In this document: piece after piece, positions 1 to 7,058 of the stretch | How the letters are laid out: each line of letters begins with the position of its first letter | Position numbering within the stretch: the stretch's first letter is position 1 | Source of the DNA: Firmicutes bacterium CAG:194 | GTDB lineage: Bacteria > Bacillota > Clostridia > Lachnospirales > Lachnospiraceae | Reading direction: 5' to 3' | Assembly: GCA_000432915.1 (NCBI GenBank) | Contig: HF995248.1 | Coordinates: 1 to 11,858, forward strand | Length of the DNA: 11,858 nt | Position numbers and translations under genes: made by a program | The notes under the pieces: model-generated | Told to the model about the DNA's origin: nothing | The model's input: only the letters and a program-made list of their open reading frames with translations | The model's database searches: none

Positions 1-135
1 TTTGACCCTGGCATCATAAATTTGAAGTATAAAGCTCCAAAGTCTGAATTTGTATGGCATCTTTTGACACCTATACGCTTTTATTCTAAAATAAAAGAAG
101 AAAATCGTAAAGAAAAATATAACAAAGGCAGATAA
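1..135 (+). CDS. C-terminal fragment of an unrecognised protein
   Basis: Frame 1 is open from the window edge to TAA at 133-135 and gives the last 44 residues of a protein whose start lies outside the window. The tail contains a mixed hydrophobic and aromatic stretch (PKSEFVWHLLTPIRFYSKIK) and ends in a very basic, lysine-rich segment (KEENRKEKYNKGR). Such a tail is common at the cytoplasmic end of membrane-associated enzymes, including glycosyltransferases, but nothing here identifies a family and I do not assign a function. The codon content looks protein-like and there is no internal stop. The next gene starts 63 bp downstream. No intrinsic terminator is visible between them, so read-through into the acetyltransferase gene is possible. 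Confidence 0.55.
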   Translation, partial: FDPGIINLKYKAPKSEFVWHLLTPIRFYSKIKEENRKEKYNKGR

Positions 136-165
136 TTGGGACATACGGATGGATGAATCTATAAA
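136..165 (+). promoter_or_regulatory. Possible sigma-A promoter for the GNAT gene
   Basis: TTGGGA at 136-141 and TATAAA at 160-165 are separated by 18 bp, an acceptable but imperfect sigma-A arrangement. Transcription would start near 172, giving a leader of only about 27 nt. The purine-rich AAGGTGAGG (171-179) would then lie at the very 5' end of the RNA. The assignment is weak because the -35 box matches at only four positions. Confidence 0.3.
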
Positions 166-198
166 ATGAAAAGGTGAGGATGGGACAACGGAAATACC

Positions 199-960
199 AT
201 GGAAAAACGTTATAAGGAAATATTGCTTACAAATGAATACGGGAAACTGCTGGAAGCAAAGAAAAAAGGAATTCCGGCGGTTCCATGTCTGCCTGTCATA
301 TATGCAGAGAACCCGATCACTGCAGGAAATGAAAAAATAATGGAAAAAGAAATGGATCTATCAGGCTATCCTTATGTGCTGGAGCAGGCAGAAGAGGTGG
401 AGGAAGCTTATCTGGAAAAGATCCGGTGCAGGCTGTTAGGGCTGCCATGTGAAATACTGCAGACAAAACGGTGTATTGTGCGGGAGATCTGCCTTGATGA
501 TGTGGATAAGTTATACGAAATCTATGCAGATCCATCGATCACATTATATATGGAAGGTTTGTATGCAAAAAAGGAAGAAGAAATTGCCTATACCCGCGAT
601 TATATCAGGTATCAGTACGGTATTTATGATTTTGGAATGTGGATCATTGAAGACAGGCAGTCCGGGGAAGTGATCGGACGTGCAGGGCTGGATCTTAGAC
701 CGGACAGAGAGGATGCGGAGCTTGGCTATATGATTCGTAAAAACAGGCAGGGGCAGGGGCTTGCCTACGAAGTCTGCACTGCCATTTTAGTCTACGCAAA
801 AGAAGAACTTGGCTTTGAAAAGCTTTTTGCCAGAACACGGAAAGAAAACCTGGCATCTGTAATGCTTTTGAAAAAACTGGGATTTCATCCGGTTTGTGCG
901 CAATCGGAGACAAAAGAAGCGGATAACGCACAGATAGAATACTATATTGCGTTATCATAA
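199..960 (+). CDS. GNAT-family N-acetyltransferase with N-terminal extension
   Basis: This 253-residue protein carries a GNAT fold in its C-terminal two thirds, roughly residues 90-252. The segment IGRAGLDLRP (159-168), the strand AELGYMI (173-179) and the acetyl-CoA pyrophosphate loop QGQGLA (184-189, matching Q/R-x-x-G-x-G/A) are typical of GNAT motif A. ENLASVMLLKKLGF (216-229) is the usual N-x-x-S-x-x-x-x-x-K-x-G-F motif B. The architecture resembles RimJ/RimL-like enzymes that acetylate protein N-termini or small amines, but the substrate cannot be predicted. The first ~88 residues are extra compared with an ordinary GNAT. They read like a fragment of a HAD-like alpha/beta domain (LTNEYGKLLEAKKKGIPAV) followed by a linker, with no catalytic aspartate pair visible. 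The ATG at 199 has only a weak ribosome binding site. The better purine run at 171-179 is about 19 nt upstream and sits closer to an 11-codon reading frame at 180-215, so the start is not certain. A monocistronic unit is likely. Confidence 0.85.
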   Translation: MEKRYKEILLTNEYGKLLEAKKKGIPAVPCLPVIYAENPITAGNEKIMEKEMDLSGYPYVLEQAEEVEEAYLEKIRCRLLGLPCEILQTKRCIVREICLDDVDKLYEIYADPSITLYMEGLYAKKEEEIAYTRDYIRYQYGIYDFGMWIIEDRQSGEVIGRAGLDLRPDREDAELGYMIRKNRQGQGLAYEVCTAILVYAKEELGFEKLFARTRKENLASVMLLKKLGFHPVCAQSETKEADNAQIEYYIALS

Positions 961-1001
961 CAAAAAGTGGCATAATTCTAAAAAAAGTATAAAAACCAGC
1001 C

Positions 1002-1030
1002 TTGACATTCCGGGGAGGCGGGCATATACT
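1002..1030 (+). promoter_or_regulatory. Strong sigma-A promoter upstream of amt
   Basis: TTGACA (1002-1007) and TATACT (1025-1030) are separated by exactly 17 bp. This is one of the best consensus promoters in the window. Transcription should start near 1037. It lies 219 bp before the amt start and is the only convincing promoter between the GNAT gene and amt. The transcript must therefore pass the terminator at 1047-1079 and the hairpin set at 1155-1225 to reach amt. Confidence 0.8.
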
Positions 1031-1046
1031 CACACTTGTAAAGCAA

Positions 1047-1079
1047 AGGTGCTTCGAGATGATCGAGGCACCTTTTTTT
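1047..1079 (+). terminator. Intrinsic terminator immediately downstream of the promoter
   Basis: An 11-bp stem (1047-1057 pairing with 1063-1073, one G-T wobble) closes a five-base GATGA loop and is followed by T1073-T1079. It is a textbook rho-independent terminator. It begins only about 10 nt after the expected transcription start of the promoter at 1002-1030, so the terminated RNA would be only about 43 nt. It may also end transcripts from the acetyltransferase gene. AAGCAAA (1041-1047) and TTTGCTT (1087-1093) form a further outer inverted repeat around it. Confidence 0.8.
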
Positions 1080-1094
1080 AATGCCATTTGCTTT

Positions 1095-1109
1095 ATCTGC
1101 GAAGCAGAT
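1095..1109. repeat. GCGAAGC mini-hairpin in the amt leader
   Basis: ATCTGC-GAA-GCAGAT forms a 6-bp perfect stem closed by a GAA triloop. It has the same GCGAAGC core as the four elements at 8957-9084 and shares TCTGCGAAGCAGA with two of them. It lies between the two terminator-like structures of the amt leader. Confidence 0.7.
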
Positions 1110-1154
1110 TTTCATGGGCGATGGTTCAAATAAGGGATGCGCAATCCGGATAAG

Positions 1155-1203
1155 TGGGGACAGACCCCAACACAGAATACAATGCAGTCCACAAAGTCGT
1201 GGA
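1155..1203 (+). promoter_or_regulatory. Candidate ANTAR-type dual hairpin in the amt leader
   Basis: Two short hairpins lie in tandem. The first pairs TGGGG (1155-1159) with CCCCA (1165-1169). Its loop is ACAGA, or ACAGAC if the stem is shifted to three pairs. The second pairs TCCAC (1188-1192) with GTGGA (1199-1203) around the six-base loop AAAGTC. Both loops have A at position 1 and G at position 4. That is the signature described for RNAs bound by ANTAR antiterminator proteins, which often control nitrogen genes. The second hairpin sits inside a terminator-like stem (1176-1221), as an attenuator would require. Caution is needed: the first loop is five bases in its most stable fold, the 18-nt linker is long, and the palindrome GGGGACAGACCCC could instead be a dispersed REP-like repeat. 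No ANTAR protein is in the window. Confidence 0.4.
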
Positions 1204-1225
1204 AGAGGAGTGCATTGTATTTTTT
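1176..1225 (+). terminator. Terminator/attenuator stem just before amt
   Basis: AATACAATGCA (1176-1186) is perfectly complementary to TGCATTGTATT (1211-1221), and the T-rich run extends through 1225. The interior holds the TCCAC/GTGGA hairpin and a purine bulge. The structure ends 24 bp before the amt start codon, directly upstream of its ribosome binding site. It therefore looks like a regulatory terminator in the leader, not the end of another gene. Confidence 0.65.
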
Positions 1226-1248
1226 ATTTAGAAGAGGAGGAGATTATT

Positions 1249-3036
1249 ATGACAGAGGAGATTTTAAATGCCATAAACGGTGAAGTGTATGGCGTCTGGT
1301 TTTTGATCGGCGCTGCACTGGTGTTTTGGATGCAGGCAGGATTTGCAATGGTGGAGACAGGTTTTACCAGAGCAAAAAATGCAGGTAACATCCTGATGAA
1401 AAATTTGATGGACTTTTGTATTGGTACAGTAGTATTTATCCTGATCGGTTTTGGTTTATTTCTGGGCGAGGATATGGTAGGACTGATCGGTAAACCGGGA
1501 TTTGACATTTTTACGGATTATGCAAATTTTGACTGGTCTAACTTCGTATTCAACCTTGTGTTCTGTGCAACGACCGCAACGATCGTATCCGGAGCCATGG
1601 CAGAAAGAACGAAATTCCTTTCCTATTGTGTATATTCCGCAATTATTTCAGCAGTGATCTATCCGATCGAAGCACATTGGACATGGGGCGGCGGCTGGCT
1701 TGCACAGATCGGTTTTCATGATTTTGCAGGTTCTAACTGTATTCATATGGTAGGTGGTATTTCAGCCCTGATTGGTGCTGCAATGCTTGGCCCCCGTATC
1801 GGTAAATTTGTAAAAGATAAGAATGGAAAAGTAACAAAAGTAAATGCTTTTCCGGGACATAACCTTCCGATCGGCTGTCTGGGTGTGTTCATCCTCTGGC
1901 TCGGCTGGTATGGATTCAACGGTGCAGCAGCAACCTCTATTGATGAGCTCGGTTCCATCTTTGTTACAACAACGATCGCACCGGCAGTTGCAACAGTTGT
2001 GACAATGATCCTGACATGGGTAAAATATGGAAAACCTGATGTTTCCATGTGCCTGAATGCTTCACTGGCAGGTCTTGTTGCAATTACAGCACCATGTGAT
2101 GTCTGTGATGCCTTTGGTGCTATCATCATTGGTGCAGTATCCGGCGTACTGGTTGTATTCGGTGTATGGCTTCTGGATTACAAGTTACATATAGATGATC
2201 CGGTTGGTGCAGTTGCAGTTCACTGTATGAACGGTATCTGGGGTACGATCGCAGTTGGTTTATTCGCAACAGATACAGCTCCTGCATTTGCAAGAGGTAT
2301 CGGCGACGGCATTACATATGGTGCAAACCAGATCGCAGGCAAAGGTCTTTTCTACGGCGGCGGATTCTCACAGCTTGGTATCCAGCTCCTTGGCATGGTA
2401 TGTACAGCAGCATGGACAGCAGTGACGATCACGATCGCATTTTTGATCATCAAAGCAACAATCGGTCTTCGCGTCAGTGAAGAGGAAGAAATTGTAGGTC
2501 TGGATGCATGTGAACATGGTCTTGCAAGTGCTTATGCAGGCTTCAGTATCATGGATATCAGTAACACAATGACAATGGATGTGAATGAAAATACAGATCT
2601 TGGCGTAAATGATTACGATGCAGCATCAGAGACACAGAAGGATGCAGCAGTCAAGGTGGTGGCTTCTCCATTACCGCCAACAGGCATCTACAAGGTAGTT
2701 GTGATCGCAAAACTGGCAAGATACGATGGTCTGAAGAAAGCAATGAACGACCTTGGTGTAACCGGTATGACGGTAACACAGGTTATGGGTTGTGGTGTCC
2801 AGAAAGGCGCCGGCGAAATGTATCGTGGTGTTGAAATGGATGCAACACTTCTGCCAAAGGTTAAGGTTGAAGTGGTAGTCAGCAAGATCCCGGTAGAAAA
2901 GGTGATCGAGGCAGCCAAGAAAGCACTTTATACAGGTCATATCGGTGATGGTAAGATCTTTGTATACAATGTAGATAAGGTTGTTAAGGTTCGTACCGGC
3001 GAAGAGGACTTTGCAGCCCTGCAGGATGTAGAGTAG
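1249..3036 (+). CDS. amt: Ammonium channel Amt fused to a C-terminal PII domain
   Basis: The 595-residue membrane protein has two parts. Residues 1 to about 430 are a complete Amt/AmtB channel of about 11 hydrophobic segments. It carries the twin pore histidines H166 (CIHMVGG) and H325 (VHCMNGIWG), the conserved D158, and the C-terminal signature GLDACEHGLASAYAGF (417-432). After an acidic linker of about 45 residues, residues 480-588 form a whole PII (GlnB/GlnK) domain with a T-loop GVQKGAGEMYRGVEM (516-530) and the signature TGHIGDGKIFV (562-572). Relative to E. coli PII, the residues equivalent to Q39 (Q518), R47 (R526), K58 (K537), K90 (K569) and R103 (R582) are kept. The uridylylated Tyr51 is Met530. 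The start at 1249 follows AGGAGG (1235-1240) with an 8-nt spacer and gives the normal Amt N-terminus. The in-frame ATG at 1081 would translate leader hairpins and is rejected. The protein takes up ammonium at the cell membrane and probably gates itself through its own PII domain. Confidence 0.95.
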   Translation: MTEEILNAINGEVYGVWFLIGAALVFWMQAGFAMVETGFTRAKNAGNILMKNLMDFCIGTVVFILIGFGLFLGEDMVGLIGKPGFDIFTDYANFDWSNFVFNLVFCATTATIVSGAMAERTKFLSYCVYSAIISAVIYPIEAHWTWGGGWLAQIGFHDFAGSNCIHMVGGISALIGAAMLGPRIGKFVKDKNGKVTKVNAFPGHNLPIGCLGVFILWLGWYGFNGAAATSIDELGSIFVTTTIAPAVATVVTMILTWVKYGKPDVSMCLNASLAGLVAITAPCDVCDAFGAIIIGAVSGVLVVFGVWLLDYKLHIDDPVGAVAVHCMNGIWGTIAVGLFATDTAPAFARGIGDGITYGANQIAGKGLFYGGGFSQLGIQLLGMVCTAAWTAVTITIAFLIIKATIGLRVSEEEEIVGLDACEHGLASAYAGFSIMDISNTMTMDVNENTDLGVNDYDAASETQKDAAVKVVASPLPPTGIYKVVVIAKLARYDGLKKAMNDLGVTGMTVTQVMGCGVQKGAGEMYRGVEMDATLLPKVKVEVVVSKIPVEKVIEAAKKALYTGHIGDGKIFVYNVDKVVKVRTGEEDFAALQDVE

Positions 3037-3064
3037 CTTTTACCTAAATCCCTTAGTTGATATA

Positions 3065-3115
3065 TACATGAACAGCCCCCGGCGTGCTTCCACCACGCCG
3101 GGGGCTGTTCGTGTA
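3065..3115. terminator. 22-bp GC-rich hairpin after amt, no T-run
   Basis: A perfect 16-bp inverted repeat (3071-3086 with 3094-3109, loop 3087-3093) extends by six more pairs, one of them G-T, to 3065/3115. It begins 28 bp after the amt stop. Neither strand has a T-run after the stem, so it is not a canonical intrinsic terminator. It may still end the amt transcript or protect its 3' end from exonucleases. Confidence 0.6.
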
Positions 3116-3372
3116 AAAAGTAGCAAAATTGACATAAAAAAGACTGAAACTTTGTTTATTCTTCCAAGAAGATATCAGTGCGTCAATTCTCTATAGATGA
3201 TATAATGAATATACGAGAGTTTCAAATCAAATTTCTGTGATAATTGCACAAAAACAGCAGAGGCCAGTGTGAAAAATATCTGAAATGAAAAGCCGGATAG
3301 GATGCAGGAAAGAAAGGCTGCAAGGCAGAAATGGATTTGAAAAAACAAAGTCGACCAAGGGGGACGAAAACT
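3116..3372 (+). promoter_or_regulatory. ppdK promoter and 5' leader
   Basis: The best promoter signal is an extended -10, TG-A-TATAAT (3198-3206). It has no good -35 at the expected position (3178-3183 reads GTGCGT). A TTGACA at 3129-3134 exists but lacks a convincing -10 partner. A start near 3213 would give a leader of about 160 nt. I see no open frame, strong hairpin or riboswitch-like fold in it. The ribosome binding site AGGGGGA (3358-3364) lies 8 nt before the ATG at 3373. Confidence 0.5.
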
Positions 3373-6000
3373 ATGTCAAAAATGGTGTATTTATTTGAAG
3401 AGGGTAACGCAGATATGCGGAATCTTCTTGGTGGAAAGGGTGCCAATCTTGCAGAAATGACAAATCTGGGGCTTCCGATCCCACAGGGTTTTACGGTTAC
3501 AACAGAGGCTTGTACAGACTATTACAACAATGGCCGTACAATTTCAGAGGACATTCAGCAGCAGATCTTTACAGCACTTGCTGATCTGGAAAAGAAGCAG
3601 GGCAAAAAATTCGGTGATACCGAAAATCCGCTTCTGGTATCTGTCCGTTCCGGCGCGAGAGCTTCCATGCCGGGTATGATGGACACGATCCTGAACCTCG
3701 GACTGAATGACGTTGCAGTGGAAGGCTTCGCAAAGAAGACAGGCAATCCGAGATTCGCTTACGATTCCTATCGTCGTTTTATCCAGATGTTTTCCGATGT
3801 TGTTATGGAAGTGCCAAAGTCATTGTTTGAGCGTGTTCTGGATGAGATCAAAGCAGCAAAACAGGTCAAATTTGATATGGAACTGACTGCAGAAGATCTA
3901 CAGGAAGTGATCGTACGTTTTAAAGCAATCTACAAGGACAAGATGGGAGAGGACTTCCCACAGGATCCGAAGGTACAGCTGATGGAAGCTGTCAAAGCCG
4001 TATTCCGTTCCTGGGATAATGAGCGTGCTATCGTTTACAGAAGAATGAATGATATTCCGGGCGACTGGGGAACAGCTGTTAACGTACAGGCAATGGTATT
4101 CGGTAACATGGGCGAGACAAGTGGTACAGGCGTAGCCTTCACAAGAAACCCGTCTACCGGCGCAAAGGGTATTTATGGCGAATATCTGATCAATGCACAG
4201 GGCGAGGACGTTGTGGCAGGGATCCGTACACCACAGCCGATCACAAAGCTGGAGCAGGATCTGCCGGAGTGCTACAAGCAGTTCATGGAGATCGCCATGA
4301 AGCTGGAAGCACATTACCGCGATATGCAGGATATGGAGTTTACGATCGAGAATGGTAAGCTGTTCTTCCTGCAGACAAGAAACGGAAAGAGAACAGCACA
4401 GGCAGCACTTCAGATCGCCTGTGATCTTGTAGATGAAGGCATGATCACACCACAGGAGGCAGTGACAAGAATCGAAGCAAAATCACTTGATCAGCTTCTG
4501 CATCCGACCTTTGATCCGGAAGCACTGAAGGCAGGCGAAGTGATCGGACAGGCACTTCCTGCATCACCGGGCGCAGCAGCAGGTAAGGTTTACTTCACAG
4601 CAGAAGAAGCAAAACAGGCACATGAGCAGGGCGAGAGAGTTGTTCTGGTACGTCTGGAAACTTCACCGGAGGATATCGAAGGTATGCATGCATCCGAAGG
4701 TATCCTGACAGTCCGCGGCGGTATGACAAGCCATGCAGCAGTTGTGGCACGTGGTATGGGAACCTGCTGTGTATCAGGCTGCGGCGATATTGCGATCAAT
4801 GAGGATGACAAAGTATTTGAACTGGGCGGACATACCTTCCATGAAGGAGATTATATTTCACTGGATGGTTCCACCGGTAAGATCTATAAAGGCGACATCA
4901 AGACAATGGAAGCTTCCGTATCCGGAAACTTCGGCCGTATCATGGACTGGGCAGATCAGTACAGAAAGCTGCAGGTCCGTACCAATGCAGATACACCACA
5001 AGACGCTGCAAATGCAGTGAAGTTCGGTGCAGAAGGTATCGGTCTTTGCCGTACAGAGCATATGTTCTTTGATCCTGACCGTATCCCGAAGATCCGTCAG
5101 ATGATCCTTGCCCGTACACTGGAGCAGAGAGAGAAAGCATTAAATGCACTGATCCCATTCCAGAAGGGTGATTTCAAGGCTTTATACGAAGTAATGGAAG
5201 GAAGACCGGTTACGATCCGTTTCCTGGATCCGCCGCTTCATGAATTTGTACCGACAGAGCAGGGCGATATCGATGATCTGGCTGTACAGATGCTGATGAC
5301 AGCAGAAGAAGTACAGGAAATCTGTGATTCCCTGCATGAATTTAACCCGATGATGGGTCACAGAGGCTGTCGTCTTGCCGTTACATATCCGGAAATCGCA
5401 AAGATGCAGACAAGAGCCGTCATGGAAGCTGCGATCGAGGTCAAAGCGGAAAAAGGCTATGACATTGTTCCGGAGATCATGATCCCACTCGTAGGCGAAA
5501 AGAAAGAGCTGAAATTTGTAAAAGATGTTGTTGTAGAAGTGGCAGAACAGGTTAAGAAAGAAAAGAATTCCGATATCCAGTATCACATCGGTACAATGAT
5601 CGAAATTCCGAGAGCTGCACTTTTGGCTGATGAGATCGCAGAAGAAGCAGAGTTCTTCTCCTTCGGTACAAACGATCTGACACAGATGACCTTCGGCTTC
5701 TCCAGAGATGACGCAGGCAAGTTCCTCGGTGACTACTACAAGAACAAGATCTACGAATCAGATCCGTTTGCAAGACTTGACCAGAAGGGTGTCGGCCAGC
5801 TTATAAAGATGGCAGCGGAAAAAGGCCGCAAGACACGCCCGGATATCAAGCTTGGTATCTGCGGTGAGCATGGCGGGGATCCATCTTCCGTTGAGTTCTG
5901 CCATAAGGTAGGTCTGACCTATGTATCCTGCTCACCTTACCGTGTTCCGATCGCCAGACTTGCCGCTGCGCAGGCTGCTATCAATAATCCGGAGACGTAA
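3373..6000 (+). CDS. ppdK: Pyruvate, phosphate dikinase
   Basis: The 875-residue protein matches pyruvate phosphate dikinase end to end and has the usual length of clostridial enzymes (about 875). It interconverts ATP + pyruvate + phosphate with AMP + PEP + diphosphate in the cytoplasm. Domains in order: an N-terminal ATP-grasp nucleotide-binding region (about 1-340, with the start GKGANLAEM and the segment FLQTRNGKRT), a central swivelling phosphohistidine domain, and a C-terminal PEP/pyruvate-binding TIM barrel. The catalytic histidine is H454 in GGMTSHAAVVARGMG; the adjacent T452 is the position regulated by phosphorylation in some species. The barrel contains GLCRTEHMFF, GHRGCRL, the segment FGTNDLTQM, and the general acid/base Cys830 in GICGEHGGDP. 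The start was placed at 3373 (SKMVYLFEEG) because AGGGGGA precedes it by 8 nt; an ATG at 3331 would add 14 non-conserved residues. In anaerobes that use PPi-linked glycolysis the enzyme can work toward pyruvate and ATP. No regulatory kinase gene is nearby. Confidence 0.98.
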   Translation: MSKMVYLFEEGNADMRNLLGGKGANLAEMTNLGLPIPQGFTVTTEACTDYYNNGRTISEDIQQQIFTALADLEKKQGKKFGDTENPLLVSVRSGARASMPGMMDTILNLGLNDVAVEGFAKKTGNPRFAYDSYRRFIQMFSDVVMEVPKSLFERVLDEIKAAKQVKFDMELTAEDLQEVIVRFKAIYKDKMGEDFPQDPKVQLMEAVKAVFRSWDNERAIVYRRMNDIPGDWGTAVNVQAMVFGNMGETSGTGVAFTRNPSTGAKGIYGEYLINAQGEDVVAGIRTPQPITKLEQDLPECYKQFMEIAMKLEAHYRDMQDMEFTIENGKLFFLQTRNGKRTAQAALQIACDLVDEGMITPQEAVTRIEAKSLDQLLHPTFDPEALKAGEVIGQALPASPGAAAGKVYFTAEEAKQAHEQGERVVLVRLETSPEDIEGMHASEGILTVRGGMTSHAAVVARGMGTCCVSGCGDIAINEDDKVFELGGHTFHEGDYISLDGSTGKIYKGDIKTMEASVSGNFGRIMDWADQYRKLQVRTNADTPQDAANAVKFGAEGIGLCRTEHMFFDPDRIPKIRQMILARTLEQREKALNALIPFQKGDFKALYEVMEGRPVTIRFLDPPLHEFVPTEQGDIDDLAVQMLMTAEEVQEICDSLHEFNPMMGHRGCRLAVTYPEIAKMQTRAVMEAAIEVKAEKGYDIVPEIMIPLVGEKKELKFVKDVVVEVAEQVKKEKNSDIQYHIGTMIEIPRAALLADEIAEEAEFFSFGTNDLTQMTFGFSRDDAGKFLGDYYKNKIYESDPFARLDQKGVGQLIKMAAEKGRKTRPDIKLGICGEHGGDPSSVEFCHKVGLTYVSCSPYRVPIARLAAAQAAINNPET

Positions 6001-6115
6001 GGGAAAGATGATATGCTCTGCTTGATTGCAGGAGCAGGAAAATGAGCGCAAATCAATAAATATATAACAATTCTTGCAAAATCTGAATTTTTTGATTATG
6101 TATTCTTAAAAACAG

Positions 6116-6154
6116 AATTTCCGTCCTGCATGATATGCAGGACGGAAATTTCTT
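6116..6154 (+). terminator. Hairpin terminator after ppdK
   Basis: A 16-bp perfect inverted repeat (6116-6131 with 6135-6150) has a GAT apex, or a TGATA loop if the top pairs open. On the + strand it is followed by only a short T-rich tail (TTCTT). On the opposite strand the stem is followed by TTTTT, so it could act in both directions. It starts 116 bp after the ppdK stop. Confidence 0.65.
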
Positions 6155-6215
6155 GAAAATCTAAAATCCACTATCCAAATCCACATCAAATTAATTCAAA
6201 AAGGAGAACACATCT

Positions 6216-7058
6216 ATGAAACAAATCATATATTCTAATCAGGAAGAAAAAATTTCAAAACAGGTAGAAGGGCTGATTGAAGAACAGGAACGTATACTTG
6301 CGCAGGCACAAAAAGCGGCTCAAAATTGTCCGGAAGGGTCTTTGAAGGTACAGAAAAAAGAAAGTGGAAGATATTATTATAAGAGGTCTGCCGAGCAGGA
6401 TGGGAAGGTAATACTGCAGTATTTGCCGAAGAAAAACCTAAAACAGATACAGGCTTTGGCGCATAAAAAGTATTTTGCAAAGATACTTCCTACGCTGGAA
6501 AAGAATGTGCAAATTCTGAGAAAAATGCAACAGACATATCAATATGATATTATCAATGCTGTTTCTATGCATCTGCGGGATACGATACAAGATATAGAGT
6601 CACCGTTCATAAAAGAAGCAGATTTATTATTGCTTGATTGGGAGAAAGAAGCGTATGAAGTAAATCAAAGATATCCGGAATCACTGCGCTTTGAAACCGA
6701 CCATGGGGAAATGGTCAGATCAAAGTCAGAGCTGATCATAACGAATGCACTGGCGCGGGAAGAAATGTTTCTATATAAGTATGAACGACCTTTGCAGGTG
6801 AATCATCAGGGAAGAAGGATCACGATACATCCTGATTTTACCGTATTTCATAAGAAAACAGGAAAAATCACATATTGGGAGCATGCGGGAATTATGGATG
6901 AGCCTGATTATGGAGCAGACTTTGTATGGAAAAGCAATCTATATCTGGAGAATGGTCTGTATCAGGGGAGAGATGTGATATTTACCTATGAATCAGCGGA
7001 GCATCCGTTGCAGTTGAGGATAGTGCGTAAAAATATAGATTGGATCAAGGAAATGTAG
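6216..7058 (+). CDS. Putative PD-(D/E)XK nuclease-fold protein
   Basis: A 280-residue soluble protein with no signal peptide or membrane segment. The N-terminal ~150 residues are charged, glutamine/lysine-rich and probably helical, with coiled-coil character (for example KQVEGLIEEQERILAQAQKA, 15-34). The C-terminal part has the arrangement of a PD-(D/E)XK nuclease core. A helix containing RSKSELIITNALA is followed by YERPL, then IHPDFTVF (the PD strand), and about 10 residues later ITYWEHAG (E-x-H in place of E-x-K). I recognise this as a pattern common in uncharacterised Firmicutes proteins. The nuclease assignment is by motif only and no target can be predicted. The start is well supported by AAGGAG (6201-6206) 9 nt upstream. 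Codon use is more AT-rich and less biased than in ppdK or amt, and the gene stands alone, so weak expression or recent acquisition is plausible. Confidence 0.7.
   Translation: MKQIIYSNQEEKISKQVEGLIEEQERILAQAQKAAQNCPEGSLKVQKKESGRYYYKRSAEQDGKVILQYLPKKNLKQIQALAHKKYFAKILPTLEKNVQILRKMQQTYQYDIINAVSMHLRDTIQDIESPFIKEADLLLLDWEKEAYEVNQRYPESLRFETDHGEMVRSKSELIITNALAREEMFLYKYERPLQVNHQGRRITIHPDFTVFHKKTGKITYWEHAGIMDEPDYGADFVWKSNLYLENGLYQGRDVIFTYESAEHPLQLRIVRKNIDWIKEM

Noticed and set aside
180..215. 11-codon leader peptide before the GNAT gene
   Set aside because: The purine-rich site almost touches its ATG, and no attenuator structure or regulatory codon run is present. It is noted only as a caveat on the GNAT start.
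1081..1248. In-frame 56-codon N-terminal extension of the ammonium channel
   Set aside because: It would translate a mini-hairpin and the attenuator structures. The ATG at 1081 has no ribosome binding site, while ATG 1249 has AGGAGG at ideal spacing and gives the normal Amt start.
3331..3372. Upstream ATG for ppdK
   Set aside because: It adds 14 non-conserved residues and lacks a good ribosome binding site. AGGGGGA is placed for ATG 3373.
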